Shown in pieces: positions 16,053 to 23,755 of a stretch of DNA of 41,237 nt. Under the pieces are notes generated by a model, which worked only from the letters and a program-made list of their open reading frames with translations, made no database searches and was not told the origin of the DNA. Within the stretch, counting starts at the first letter, position 1, and every line of letters begins with the position of its first letter. This stretch comes from an uncultured Alphaproteobacteria bacterium (lineage in GTDB: Bacteria > Pseudomonadota > Alphaproteobacteria > Methylaequorales > Methylaequoraceae), in contig CABZJY010000012.1 in assembly GCA_902526175.1 (NCBI GenBank), positions 1-41,237 on the forward strand, given 5' to 3'. Made by a program: the position numbers and the translations under genes.

Positions 16053-16879
16053 TGACTAAGTATAACTACATTATGAAAAAAATTATTTTTCTTAAATTCT
16101 GCTTTTTTTTCTTTTCTCTTACTGCTCAGGAATTTATTACGATTCAATCTACTACATCTTTAAGAGACTCAGGATTTTATAATTATATTCAGGATAAATA
16201 TCAAGAAGAAAGCTCTACAAAATTAAAGCTTGTTGCAGTAGGTACTGGTCAAGCAATTGAAAACGCGAAAAAATGTGATGCAGATTTATTGTTTGTTCAT
16301 CATGAACAATCTGAAATGAAATTTGTTAAAAATGGTTATGGACTTTATAGAAAGGTTATAATGCATAATGATTTCATTCTTGTGGGGCCCAAAAATGATC
16401 CAGCTGGAATAAAAATAAAAAAAAATATCAAAGAAGCTTTAAAAATTATTTATAATTCAAAACACCCATTTGTATCGAGAGGAGATAAAAGCGGAACACA
16501 TTTGAAAGAACAAGAACTTTGGGCATTAGTTGGAATAAAAATCGAAAAAAAAAAATCTGATTGGTATTTTGAATCAGGTTCTGGAATGGGATCTTCCTTA
16601 AATTTTGCAGTGAATATAGGGGCATATATACTTTCAGATAGATCAACTTGGATTTCATTTGGTAATAAAAAGAACCATACGATAATTGTAGAGAATGAGC
16701 CCTTGCTTGTAAATAATTATGGAATTATTCCAATCAATCCAAAAAATTGTCCAACTACAAAATCTTCAGAGGCAGAAAAATTTATATATTGGTTAAAGTC
16801 TAAAGAAGGTAGAAGTTTAATTAATAATTTCAGAGTAAATGGTCAACAGGTATTTTTTTCTTCTCAGGGTGTAAACTAA
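16052..16879 (+). CDS. tupA: Tungstate-binding periplasmic protein TupA
   Basis: Periplasmic substrate-binding subunit of 275 residues. The family marks are clear: IQSTTSLRDSGF just after the signal peptide, VAVGTGQAIENAKKCDADLL, VHHEQSEMKFVKNGYG, NDFILVGPKNDPAGI, and FVSRGDKSGTHLKEQELW. The TTS and SRGD-SGT elements belong to the TupA oxyanion site and separate it from ModA and WtpA. The reading starts at 16052, overlapping the tupC stop. An ATG at 16073 (MKKIIFLKFCFF) would give a tidier signal peptide and may be the real start. No terminator is evident in the 27-base A+T-rich gap before the convergent gene. Confidence 0.92.
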   Translation: MTKYNYIMKKIIFLKFCFFFFSLTAQEFITIQSTTSLRDSGFYNYIQDKYQEESSTKLKLVAVGTGQAIENAKKCDADLLFVHHEQSEMKFVKNGYGLYRKVIMHNDFILVGPKNDPAGIKIKKNIKEALKIIYNSKHPFVSRGDKSGTHLKEQELWALVGIKIEKKKSDWYFESGSGMGSSLNFAVNIGAYILSDRSTWISFGNKKNHTIIVENEPLLVNNYGIIPINPKNCPTTKSSEAEKFIYWLKSKEGRSLINNFRVNGQQVFFSSQGVN

Positions 16880-16906
16880 ATGATCAATAATTTGTTATTA
16901 AATTTA

Positions 16907-17200
16907 TTAATTTTTATTTTTTTTATTTCTCATATTTCTAGTTGACATTCTATACAGGAAAGCAAGGAATAAAATACTTACTACATAAAAAATTATGAAT
17001 CCAAGTGGATTATTTAACATAGACTCATGTATCTGTTGTTCAGCACACATAAACTCGCTAAATGTTTTTTCATTAGATTCGTCACAATATTTAGAAATTG
17101 AAGATTTGTTTTCAGCTTGATCTTGAGCTTTTACATTTTTTACATAAGTAAAAAAATGAAAAGTCAAAAAAAACAGAATTTTATACTTCAATCTTTCCAT
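16907..17200 (-). CDS. Small exported or membrane protein, unknown function
   Basis: A 97-residue protein if it starts at the ATG at 17200. It has a hydrophobic N-terminus (KILFFLTFHFFTY, then VKAQ, a likely signal-peptidase site), a polar middle with two cysteines (YCDESNE and FMCAEQQ), and a C-terminal membrane span (LGFIIFYVVSILFLAFLY) followed by a basic tail. So it is probably a single-span protein with a short periplasmic loop that could hold a disulphide. A GTG at 17227 would add nine residues. It overlaps the end of the gene at 17181 by about 20 bases, so the two are translated together. I do not recognise the family. Confidence 0.65.
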   Translation of the reverse strand: MERLKYKILFFLTFHFFTYVKNVKAQDQAENKSSISKYCDESNEKTFSEFMCAEQQIHESMLNNPLGFIIFYVVSILFLAFLYRMSTRNMRNKKNKN

Positions 17201-17384
17201 GAATCTTTTCTTTAACACCAAGTTCACTACTGTTTAATTCTACAGAAATTTCAAATGACTTTGGTGAACTGAACTTTTTTTCTGCAAATTGCTTTCTTAT
17301 TTCTGTTTCAACAATTCTTTGAGAGTTTATTCCAACCTGTTTAAGAAATCTTCTTAAAGAAAGATTTAACTTTTCTTCATCCAT
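17181..17384 (-). CDS. DUF6494-like small protein
   Basis: A 67-residue soluble protein. MDEEKLNLSLRRFLKQVGI, then NSQRIVETEIRKQF, and a beta-rich end (SFEISVELNSSELGVKEKIH) resemble the DUF6494 family of small alphaproteobacterial proteins as I remember it. No catalytic motif is visible. Function is unknown. It starts 24 bases after the FbpC stop on the same strand with no Shine-Dalgarno sequence and overlaps the next small gene. It may be a tail gene of the iron operon or have its own weak promoter. Confidence 0.7.
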   Translation of the reverse strand: MDEEKLNLSLRRFLKQVGINSQRIVETEIRKQFAEKKFSSPKSFEISVELNSSELGVKEKIHGKIEV

Positions 17385-17408
17385 GTAATATTAATACCAT
17401 ACTATTCT

Positions 17409-18461
17409 TTAAAAAAAAACTAAATGGTTTATAAATATAGGTAATTTAATACCAAGTTCGTCATTTATATTACATGGTTCACAATTATGAGATTGTACTG
17501 AAACTGGAATGGCTTCATTAGTATTTAATTTAAGATAATAGATAAAGTTTGTTCCTCTAAATTTCCTATCACAAATTTTAAGCTTGAGCTTACTTGTGTT
17601 ATCATGAGTTATATCTTCAGGTTGAATGAGCAGTTTTACTGTTGAATTTATTTTAGGAGCGGTTATAAAATTACCTTTAATTTTACCAAGTTTTTCATGA
17701 AAGACGGTTTCTTTATTTAATACCTTAACTTTGATGAGAGAACCTCTACTAATAAACTGCATTACCTCTTTTGAATTGGGGTAATGATGGATGTTATATG
17801 GTGTGTCAAATTGAACTATTGAGTTTTTAATTAAAACACCGCATTTATCACTCATGTAAAAAGCTTCATTAATATCATGAGTTACAATTATAGTTGGTAT
17901 ATTGTTATCTTTAAGCACATTTTTCAAGCTTGTTTGAAGTTCCTCTCTCTGATCTTGATCAATATTTGAAAAAGGTTCATCCAGTAATAGTAGATCAGGA
18001 TTAGAAATTAATGCCCTCAAAATTTGTGCTCGTTGTATTTCTCCTGAGCTTATTTCATGAGGATATTTGGAAACTATTTCAGAGAGATTAAAAAGCTTGA
18101 TTAATTTATTTTTAGTTAATTTAAGAGGTTTTTTTTTTCTTGAAAAACCAATATCTATATTTTCTAATACAGTTTTATTTGGAAATAAACAGTTTTCTTG
18201 GAATGAAAGAGCCATATTTCTTTTTTCTGGTTCAATACTGTTTTTTTTTGTTGAATATAAACTTCCATTCATAACTATTTCACCACTACTAATTTTTTCA
18301 AGACCTGCAATACACCTAATTAATGTTGTTTTTCCGACACCGGAAGGACCTAAAAAAGAAACAATTTCGCCTTTATTTCTTATAGAAAAAGATAATTTAT
18401 CAAGTATCACAAAGCTATTTATTTCACATGACAAATCTTTAACAATTAAAAAATCATTCAT
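17409..18461 (-). CDS. fbpC: Ferric iron ABC transporter ATPase FbpC
   Basis: A 350-residue ABC ATPase of the iron/sulfate/spermidine group. The Walker A is GPSGVGKT (38-45), the Q-loop is FQENCLF, the Walker B is LLLLDEP and the switch is VTHD. The signature reads SSGEIQRA rather than SGGQxQRV. A C-terminal regulatory TOBE-like domain follows (VKLLIQPEDITH near residue 275). It is last of the three transporter genes fbpA-fbpB-fbpC, 22 bases after fbpB. It energises uptake of Fe3+ handed over by FbpA. Confidence 0.88.
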   Translation of the reverse strand: MNDFLIVKDLSCEINSFVILDKLSFSIRNKGEIVSFLGPSGVGKTTLIRCIAGLEKISSGEIVMNGSLYSTKKNSIEPEKRNMALSFQENCLFPNKTVLENIDIGFSRKKKPLKLTKNKLIKLFNLSEIVSKYPHEISSGEIQRAQILRALISNPDLLLLDEPFSNIDQDQREELQTSLKNVLKDNNIPTIIVTHDINEAFYMSDKCGVLIKNSIVQFDTPYNIHHYPNSKEVMQFISRGSLIKVKVLNKETVFHEKLGKIKGNFITAPKINSTVKLLIQPEDITHDNTSKLKLKICDRKFRGTNFIYYLKLNTNEAIPVSVQSHNCEPCNINDELGIKLPIFINHLVFF

Positions 18462-18483
18462 ACTAGGATTGTACTAAAAAAAT

Positions 18484-20103
18484 TTATTTATCTGAATCAG
18501 AAAATTTAAAAGTAAAAATAATAAAAATTGTAGCCCAAACTATTATAGATAATGAAGGTACTGCAGTAGCTTCTAATAAGTCTTGTGATGCAAAAGAATA
18601 CGCCTTAGTAGCAAAAGTTTCAAAATTAAACGGTCTCATTACTAACGTAATTGGAAGTTCCTTAATAATTTCAATTACAAGTAATATTGAAATAATAAGT
18701 GTGGGTTTTTTAAAGTAAGGTAAATGAATAAGTCGAAAAGTTTTAAATTTTGAAAAACCCAACAAATAAGAACTTTCGTCAACTTTCTTGTCTATTTTTA
18801 AATAATTTGATTGAATTCCAAGAAAAGAAACTGAATAAAATCTCAGAAAATACCCCAAAACTAATCCTGTAATAGAACCTATAAAAGCATTTCTGAGGTT
18901 TACGTTAAAATAATCACTAGTAAATGATAAAAAACTCATTAGTGCTATTGAAATTATTAAACCTGGCACTGCATACCCAATTATAGAAAGACTTGATACT
19001 GAATTTAAAAAATTGGAGTTCAGAATTCTTAATGCATAATTAACAAAAAATGATACTAAAATTATTAATGTTAATGAGAGAAAGATTAGTTTAAGAAGAT
19101 TTAAATTAAGCTCAAAAAAATTATAAATAAGAAAATACTCAGGGAATTTAAAAGACCAATACAGCATCTGTAGAAATGGAAAAATGAAACTTAAAAAAAA
19201 TAATAAAAAACAAAAACTAAATGCAAAAAAAGATGCCCACCCATGAAGATTAATATTTTTTTTTAAATTTTTATTGCTAAGCTTTCTATCATAATAAGTA
19301 GATTTTTTTCTTGAAAACTTTTCAGTGGTAAAAAAAATCAAAATTATAATTAATAAGAATGCTGATAATAAATTTGCTGTAGTTGTATCATCAAATCCCA
19401 TCCATGAGTCATAAATAGCTGTCGTAAACGTTGGTATGTTAAAAAAATATACTGTCCCAAAATCTGACAAAGTTTCCATCGCAACAAGTGACAAGCCCGT
19501 TATGATAGCTGGTCTTGAAAGTGGAATTAAGACCTTGAGAAAGAAACTTCCTGTTGATAAACCAAATATTCTGCTTGTTTCTATTATCTCAGATGATTGG
19601 TTAGTAAAAGTTGATCTAGAAAAAATATAAACATATACATATAGAGAAAAGGATAATGAAATTATTGCTCCAACCATGCCATTAAATTTTGGAATATATG
19701 TATTAACTGATTCACTGTTGTGGAAAAAAGAAACAATTGAATATGCCGTTCCGAAATTTTCAAAAAAAGCAGTAAATGCATAACCATAAATATATGAAGG
19801 AACTGCAAAGGACAAAATTAAGGCCCATTTAAAAAATCTACAACCAGGAAATTCATAAAAACTTACCAAGAAAGCTGAAAACGTTCCTAATATAAAAGTA
19901 ATAAATACAACACTTACAACAAGAATGATTGTATTGAACAAATATAATTCAAATAATCTATCTTTAATTATGAAAAAATATTCTGTTACTTCTCCAAATA
20001 AACTAATGAAAATTGATAAAAAAGGAGATAGGATCAGCAAACTTAAAAAAAATACAGAAAAGTATAATGCATTAAATTTTTTTAAATAAAATTGAATTAA
20101 CAA
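18484..20103 (-). CDS. fbpB: Ferric iron ABC transporter permease FbpB
   Basis: A 539-residue inner-membrane protein with about twelve hydrophobic segments in two homologous halves, each with a permease coupling loop. The first half has SRIFGLSTGSFFLKVLIPLS, with RPAIITGLSLVAMETLSDFG. The second has ESSYLLGFSKFKTFRLIHLP, then ILLVIEIIKELPITLVMRPF. The IxxMETLSDFGTV and IEIIKELPxTLxMRPF motifs are typical of iron permeases. The start is a TTG at 20103, six bases after the fbpA stop. The two-domain form lets one gene supply both permease halves. Confidence 0.9.
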   Translation of the reverse strand: MLIQFYLKKFNALYFSVFFLSLLILSPFLSIFISLFGEVTEYFFIIKDRLFELYLFNTIILVVSVVFITFILGTFSAFLVSFYEFPGCRFFKWALILSFAVPSYIYGYAFTAFFENFGTAYSIVSFFHNSESVNTYIPKFNGMVGAIISLSFSLYVYVYIFSRSTFTNQSSEIIETSRIFGLSTGSFFLKVLIPLSRPAIITGLSLVAMETLSDFGTVYFFNIPTFTTAIYDSWMGFDDTTTANLLSAFLLIIILIFFTTEKFSRKKSTYYDRKLSNKNLKKNINLHGWASFFAFSFCFLLFFLSFIFPFLQMLYWSFKFPEYFLIYNFFELNLNLLKLIFLSLTLIILVSFFVNYALRILNSNFLNSVSSLSIIGYAVPGLIISIALMSFLSFTSDYFNVNLRNAFIGSITGLVLGYFLRFYSVSFLGIQSNYLKIDKKVDESSYLLGFSKFKTFRLIHLPYFKKPTLIISILLVIEIIKELPITLVMRPFNFETFATKAYSFASQDLLEATAVPSLSIIVWATIFIIFTFKFSDSDK

Positions 20104-20109
20104 TGTTTC

Positions 20110-21132
20110 TTACTTCCATCCATTTTCAAGCATTATTTTGTAAGCCTTACTTTGCCACTTAAAATAACTGCTAATGCTTATTGTGTTATTTTCTTTAAAA
20201 TTTTTACCCATTCTACTAACTATTGGGTGTGGATTAACATTCTGAGAAATAGGATACTCAAAAGTATTGTTTACTATATGTTTTTGTGCTTTATCTGATA
20301 ACAAAAATTCAAGTAATTTTATAGCATTTTTTTTATTTGGGGAATGTTTTAGCAAACCAGCTCCACTTATGTTGATATGAGTTCCTTTAGAATTTTGACC
20401 TGGGAAAATTGGACTTACTTTTTCGGCTGCTTTTTTCTGTTCTGTCCCTTTTTTACCTGACATCATTAGTGAGTGATAATATGTATTAGCAACCGCAATC
20501 TTTCCTTCTTTCGCTGCAACACCCAAAATTTGTGCCCTATCATTTCCTTGAGGTGATCTAGCCATATTTTTAACTAAACCTTTTATCCATTCTGTTGCTT
20601 TTTTTTCTCCATAAACTTCTATCATGTAAGCAACCAGTGATTGATTATAGATATTATTAGATGCTCTGATTAGAATATCCCCATTCCATTTTTCATCAGC
20701 TAAATCTAAGTAATCTATATTTTTAAGATCCTTATTTTTGATATTTGCACTATTGTAAAAGAAAATCCTTGCTCGTTTGGCAATTGAATACCAATAATCA
20801 GTCCTCAAATTCTCTGGAATTTTTTTTTTTAATATGTCAGAGTTAAATTTTTGAAAAAGTCCCTTACTTTCAGCACTACCCATTCTTCCTGCATCAGCTA
20901 AAATGAGTAAATCACCCTTACATGAACTACCTTCTTCTATAACTCTCTTCTCTAATAATTTCGATTTTCCAGTTATAACGTTAACTTTTATTCCAGTTTT
21001 TTTTGTAAAAAAATCATACAGTTTGTAATCTGATTCGTAGTGCCTTGAACTAAATACATTTACTTCTTTAGAAACAAGAAAGTTAGCATTTAAAATTAGA
21101 AAACAAAAAATGTAAATGATTCTTATTATCAT
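20110..21132 (-). CDS. fbpA: Ferric iron-binding periplasmic protein FbpA (FutA-like)
   Basis: A 340-residue binding protein with a signal peptide (MIIRIIYIFCFLILNANFLV, cut near VSKEV). VNVFSSRHYESDYKLYDFFT is the FbpA/FutA N-terminus, and VANTYYHSLM supplies the paired iron-binding tyrosines. RSPQGNDRAQILGVAAKEG and GTHINISGAGLLKHSPNKKN also fit. It is first in the operon fbpA-fbpB-fbpC. The ATG at 21132 lies only two bases downstream of a Fur-type operator and has no Shine-Dalgarno sequence, so the message may be leaderless. A thiamine-binding relative is the main alternative; the tyrosines and the iron box argue against it. Confidence 0.9.
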   Translation of the reverse strand: MIIRIIYIFCFLILNANFLVSKEVNVFSSRHYESDYKLYDFFTKKTGIKVNVITGKSKLLEKRVIEEGSSCKGDLLILADAGRMGSAESKGLFQKFNSDILKKKIPENLRTDYWYSIAKRARIFFYNSANIKNKDLKNIDYLDLADEKWNGDILIRASNNIYNQSLVAYMIEVYGEKKATEWIKGLVKNMARSPQGNDRAQILGVAAKEGKIAVANTYYHSLMMSGKKGTEQKKAAEKVSPIFPGQNSKGTHINISGAGLLKHSPNKKNAIKLLEFLLSDKAQKHIVNNTFEYPISQNVNPHPIVSRMGKNFKENNTISISSYFKWQSKAYKIMLENGWK

Positions 21133-21134
21133 AT

Positions 21135-21153
21135 GATGATAATAATCATTATC
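21135..21153 (-). promoter_or_regulatory. Fur-type iron box before fbpA
   Basis: Nineteen bases on the plus strand match the classical Fur consensus GATAATGATAATCATTATC at 17 positions. The mismatches are in its left half, where GATGATAATAAT replaces GATAATGATAAT. The site abuts the fbpA start codon and covers the predicted -10, so a bound iron regulator would block transcription. Alphaproteobacteria also use RirA and Irr, but this sequence is Fur-like. Confidence 0.8.
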
Positions 21154-21170
21154 ATTTCGACTTCAAGCAA
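21142..21170 (-). promoter_or_regulatory. Candidate promoter of fbpABC
   Basis: On the minus strand, TTGCTT (21165-21170) and GATTAT (21142-21147) are separated by 17 bases. The predicted start is near 21135, at most a few bases before the ATG. The -10 lies inside the iron box. The match is moderate and rests partly on the operator position. Confidence 0.5.
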
Positions 21171-21175
21171 ATTGT

Positions 21176-21203
21176 AAAAAAAAGGGGCTATTTTAGCCCC
21201 TTT
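21176..21203 (-). terminator. Rho-independent terminator after the small heat-shock gene
   Basis: GGGGCTA (21184-21190) pairs with TAGCCCC (21194-21200) around a 3-base loop, extended by three A-T pairs. On the minus strand it is followed by a run of eight T (21183-21176). It lies four bases after the stop of the heat-shock gene and shields fbpA from read-through. Confidence 0.92.
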
Positions 21204-21206
21204 AAA

Positions 21207-21635
21207 CTATTTTATTTGTATTAGTTTTGGTTTTTTGTGATCAGGTAATACTCTTTCTAATCTAATTGAAAGCATACCGTTTTCCATATCAGCACTTTTG
21301 ACAATAATATCATCTGATAATGTAAATTTTCTCATAAAGTTTCTTTGAGAAATGCCTTTATGAACAGTTTCATTTTTACCACCTGAATCGGTATTTTTTT
21401 TAGTAGATTTTATCGTTAATACCCCATCGGATGTTTCAATTTTAATATCATTTTTACTGAAACCAGCTAGTGCCATTTCAATAGTGTAAGAATTTTCTTG
21501 AGTTTTAATTATATCATAAGGGGGGTATCCTGTTGATGATGTATCTAAGTCGAATAATTTATCGAATAGAGAATCAAAACCTACAGTAAACGGAGCAAAT
21601 TGATCCGTGTTAAAGTTAATCAATGAATTTTGCAT
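21207..21635 (-). CDS. ibpA: Small heat-shock protein, Hsp20/IbpA family
   Basis: A 142-residue holdase chaperone that keeps unfolded proteins from aggregating. The alpha-crystallin domain spans about residues 38-132: YPPYDIIKTQENSYTIEMAL, AGFSKNDIKIETSDGVLTIK, HKGISQRNFMRKFTL, then MENGMLSIRLERVLPDHKKP. The last part includes the conserved GxLxIxL-type strand, and PKLIQIK at the end supplies the IxI-type tail. The ATG at 21635 has a strong AAGGAG site that is predicted to be hidden in an RNA hairpin. It is a single-gene unit with its own promoter, leader and terminator. Confidence 0.95.
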   Translation of the reverse strand: MQNSLINFNTDQFAPFTVGFDSLFDKLFDLDTSSTGYPPYDIIKTQENSYTIEMALAGFSKNDIKIETSDGVLTIKSTKKNTDSGGKNETVHKGISQRNFMRKFTLSDDIIVKSADMENGMLSIRLERVLPDHKKPKLIQIK

Positions 21636-21642
21636 AATTATT

Positions 21643-21696
21643 ATCTCCTTTATTAAGCAAGATTATTATTAAATATCAGCCCTTATAGGCACTGAT
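21643..21696 (-). promoter_or_regulatory. ROSE-like RNA thermometer in the ibpA leader
   Basis: On the transcribed (minus) strand, AUCUU-G-CU (21663-21656) pairs with AGGAGAU (21649-21643) around the 6-base loop UAAUAA. One G bulges opposite the Shine-Dalgarno sequence. The UUGCU/AGGA pairing with a bulged G is the hallmark of ROSE elements that control Hsp20 genes in rhizobia. A second hairpin (arms 21675-21683 and 21688-21696) occupies the start of the leader. The whole leader is about 60 bases. On heating, the weak hairpin should open and expose AGGAG. Confidence 0.75.
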
Positions 21697-21702
21697 AACT
21701 AT

Positions 21703-21731
21703 AATATAGTGACATAAAGTCATAATGTCAA
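21703..21731 (-). promoter_or_regulatory. Sigma-70-type promoter of ibpA
   Basis: On the minus strand, a perfect TTGACA (21726-21731) and TATATT (21703-21708) are separated by 17 bases. The predicted start is near 21696, at the foot of the first leader hairpin. Its -35 overlaps the last bases of the upstream transglycosylase gene. The pattern is vegetative rather than sigma-32, which fits control at the RNA level. Confidence 0.75.
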
Positions 21732-23698
21732 TATGTCTTCAATGTTTGTGCCAAATTAAAATTTTCTGTTAAATTATCTGCATTAAATTTTCTTGAATAT
21801 ACACTATAATTTCCAATTACTCTTTTTACATAATTTCTTGTTTCATAAATTGGTATAGATTCAATCCAATTTATATAACTTATTTTTCCTTTTCTAGGAT
21901 CTCCATACCTTTTAAGCCAGATTTTTACTCTTGCTGGTCCAGCATTGTACCCTGCAAGTGCCAGAGGTAGTGAATTGTCAAATCTTTCAAGTAAATTTCT
22001 GATATAAGTTGTTCCAAGTAATATGTTATAGTGCGGATTTGTAGTTAATGCTTTTTTGTAATATTTAATTTTTAAAGATTTAGCAACTCTTTTTGCAGTA
22101 AAAGGCATTAGTTGCATTAATCCTCTTGCCCCTGCATGACTCTTAGCTGAAATTTTAAATGCACTTTCTTGCAAAATAATAGAGTGAATTAAAGAAATAT
22201 ATATTTTGTTATTTCTAAATTTATCTGGTATGTAATCCATAATTGTTGGATGCGAAAAAAATGTAGATATTTTTGGTTCTAATTTTGACAATTTCACAAC
22301 AAAATTTTTATCTGAAAATTTAGATGCAAATTCCATAACGAAGTTCTTTTCTTCAATTGTATTACATGATTCAAAAACTTTCTTTAAAAACGGATAAGCT
22401 CTTTTTTCTTGATTTGCTTTTTGTAAAATCTTAATTACCTCAAGTAATTGATCAACATTATTAGGTTTAACTATTTGAATCTTTTTATTTGTAAAACTAA
22501 AACTTTCAATATTTTTAATTGACTGACTTCCATAAAAAGACATTTTTAGTGAGGCTGAAGTTTTAAACCATTTTTGTGAGTCTTTTTTATTACTGCTAGT
22601 TTTATAGATTTCCCCTAACCAAAAAGCAGCATTTGACTTTGTATAGTTAGTTTTTGCATTATTAAAAACATTTTCAAAATGGTTTAATGCCGACTGTTTA
22701 TTTTTAATAAAGTTAAGAGCAATCCAGCCTGACAACCATTCAGCTTCAATTCCGGATTTAGTATTAAGAGGGATTTTATGATTATTAAGTACTTTGTAAG
22801 CTAAACTAAAATTTCTTTTGTTAATTTCCCTTCTTATCACAATTCTAGCGTTAACCCACCATCTCCTATAATTTTTAATATTTTCTGGTGGATCAATTAA
22901 AAAGTCAATTGCAGTAGGTAATTTTGCTTTTCTCCTCCATCTCATTCTTTCATAGATTAGTCCAGCATCATTAGTTAAATGAGCAGGAACTTTTTTAATC
23001 AATTCAGTTACATTTCCCGCTCTATTACTTAAAGCTAGTCTCGCATCACCTAGAGCTCTATAATCTCCTTTGATACGTTGCAAAGTTTTTCTTGCAGACC
23101 AATTTTTACCATCCCATAGAAGGCGGTCAAATCTTTTCCAATTATCATTGCTATCCCAAAAATTACTATATTTTTTGATAAAATTCTTTTGTTGTCTATG
23201 TGTTAAATTTTTATTAATCCATATATCTTGTATGACTTTTTTTTTATTTTCTAAAATTCCAATTTTTTCTCTGAACTCCATATAGTCTATTGCACCTTTA
23301 ACTGTAATAGGACTATTTTCTTTGTACCAATTTACGACTTCAATTGGGTCTGAAGAAGGATTGATCGAAGATTCTATTTTTTTTTTAATCTCATTTACTT
23401 TCGGCCAATTTTTATGTTTGTAAAAAAAGTTTTTTAATTTATTAAAACTATGTTTACTTCCAGGTCTAGTAATATCAAGCCATCTCACATAGCTAGAGAA
23501 ACTTTTATTTTCATACTCGTCTGCTAAAATAATTGCCATACGCCAGTTTTGTTTTTTTATTTCTTTGAAAACTTCTTGATAAATTTTAACTGGCACCTCA
23601 GGCTTAGCCATTGGCTTAGGCATATTTTGGCCATAAATTCCGAAAGGTACTGATAATAAAAAAACTAAAACCTTGAAAGGATTATTTGAGAAAAACAT
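21728..23698 (-). CDS. slt: Soluble lytic murein transglycosylase (Slt family)
   Basis: A 656-residue periplasmic enzyme that cleaves the MurNAc-GlcNAc bond of peptidoglycan with formation of 1,6-anhydro-MurNAc. It has an N-terminal signal peptide (FKVLVFLLSVPFGIYGQ), a long helical repeat domain (about 40-480) and a C-terminal SLT domain. In that domain the catalytic Glu is in IILQESAFK (about residue 511), followed by SHAGARGLMQLMP, ALAGYNAGPARV and SIPIYETRNYVKRVIGNY. The size and order match Slt70. The ribosome site is TAGGA. It diverges from dapA. FlgJ here lacks its own muramidase, so this enzyme could also serve the flagellar rod, but nothing in the sequence ties it to that. Confidence 0.93.
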   Translation of the reverse strand: MFFSNNPFKVLVFLLSVPFGIYGQNMPKPMAKPEVPVKIYQEVFKEIKKQNWRMAIILADEYENKSFSSYVRWLDITRPGSKHSFNKLKNFFYKHKNWPKVNEIKKKIESSINPSSDPIEVVNWYKENSPITVKGAIDYMEFREKIGILENKKKVIQDIWINKNLTHRQQKNFIKKYSNFWDSNDNWKRFDRLLWDGKNWSARKTLQRIKGDYRALGDARLALSNRAGNVTELIKKVPAHLTNDAGLIYERMRWRRKAKLPTAIDFLIDPPENIKNYRRWWVNARIVIRREINKRNFSLAYKVLNNHKIPLNTKSGIEAEWLSGWIALNFIKNKQSALNHFENVFNNAKTNYTKSNAAFWLGEIYKTSSNKKDSQKWFKTSASLKMSFYGSQSIKNIESFSFTNKKIQIVKPNNVDQLLEVIKILQKANQEKRAYPFLKKVFESCNTIEEKNFVMEFASKFSDKNFVVKLSKLEPKISTFFSHPTIMDYIPDKFRNNKIYISLIHSIILQESAFKISAKSHAGARGLMQLMPFTAKRVAKSLKIKYYKKALTTNPHYNILLGTTYIRNLLERFDNSLPLALAGYNAGPARVKIWLKRYGDPRKGKISYINWIESIPIYETRNYVKRVIGNYSVYSRKFNADNLTENFNLAQTLKTY

Positions 23699-23755
23699 AA
23701 ATTCCTATATTATGTTGAGAATAATTAATAGCAATATTTAAGTTAATTAAATTAA

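Noticed and set aside
16880-16906. Terminator between tupA and the convergent gene
   Set aside because: Only weak A+T pairing is present with no G+C stem.
17409-21132. Thiamine (ThiBPQ) rather than iron transporter
   Set aside because: The paired tyrosines in the binding protein and the Fur-type box favour iron.
23699-23755. Promoters for slt and dapA in the divergent gap
   Set aside because: A TTGCTA-N16-TAATAT pattern exists for slt, and weaker ones for dapA, but in such A+T-rich sequence they are not convincing.
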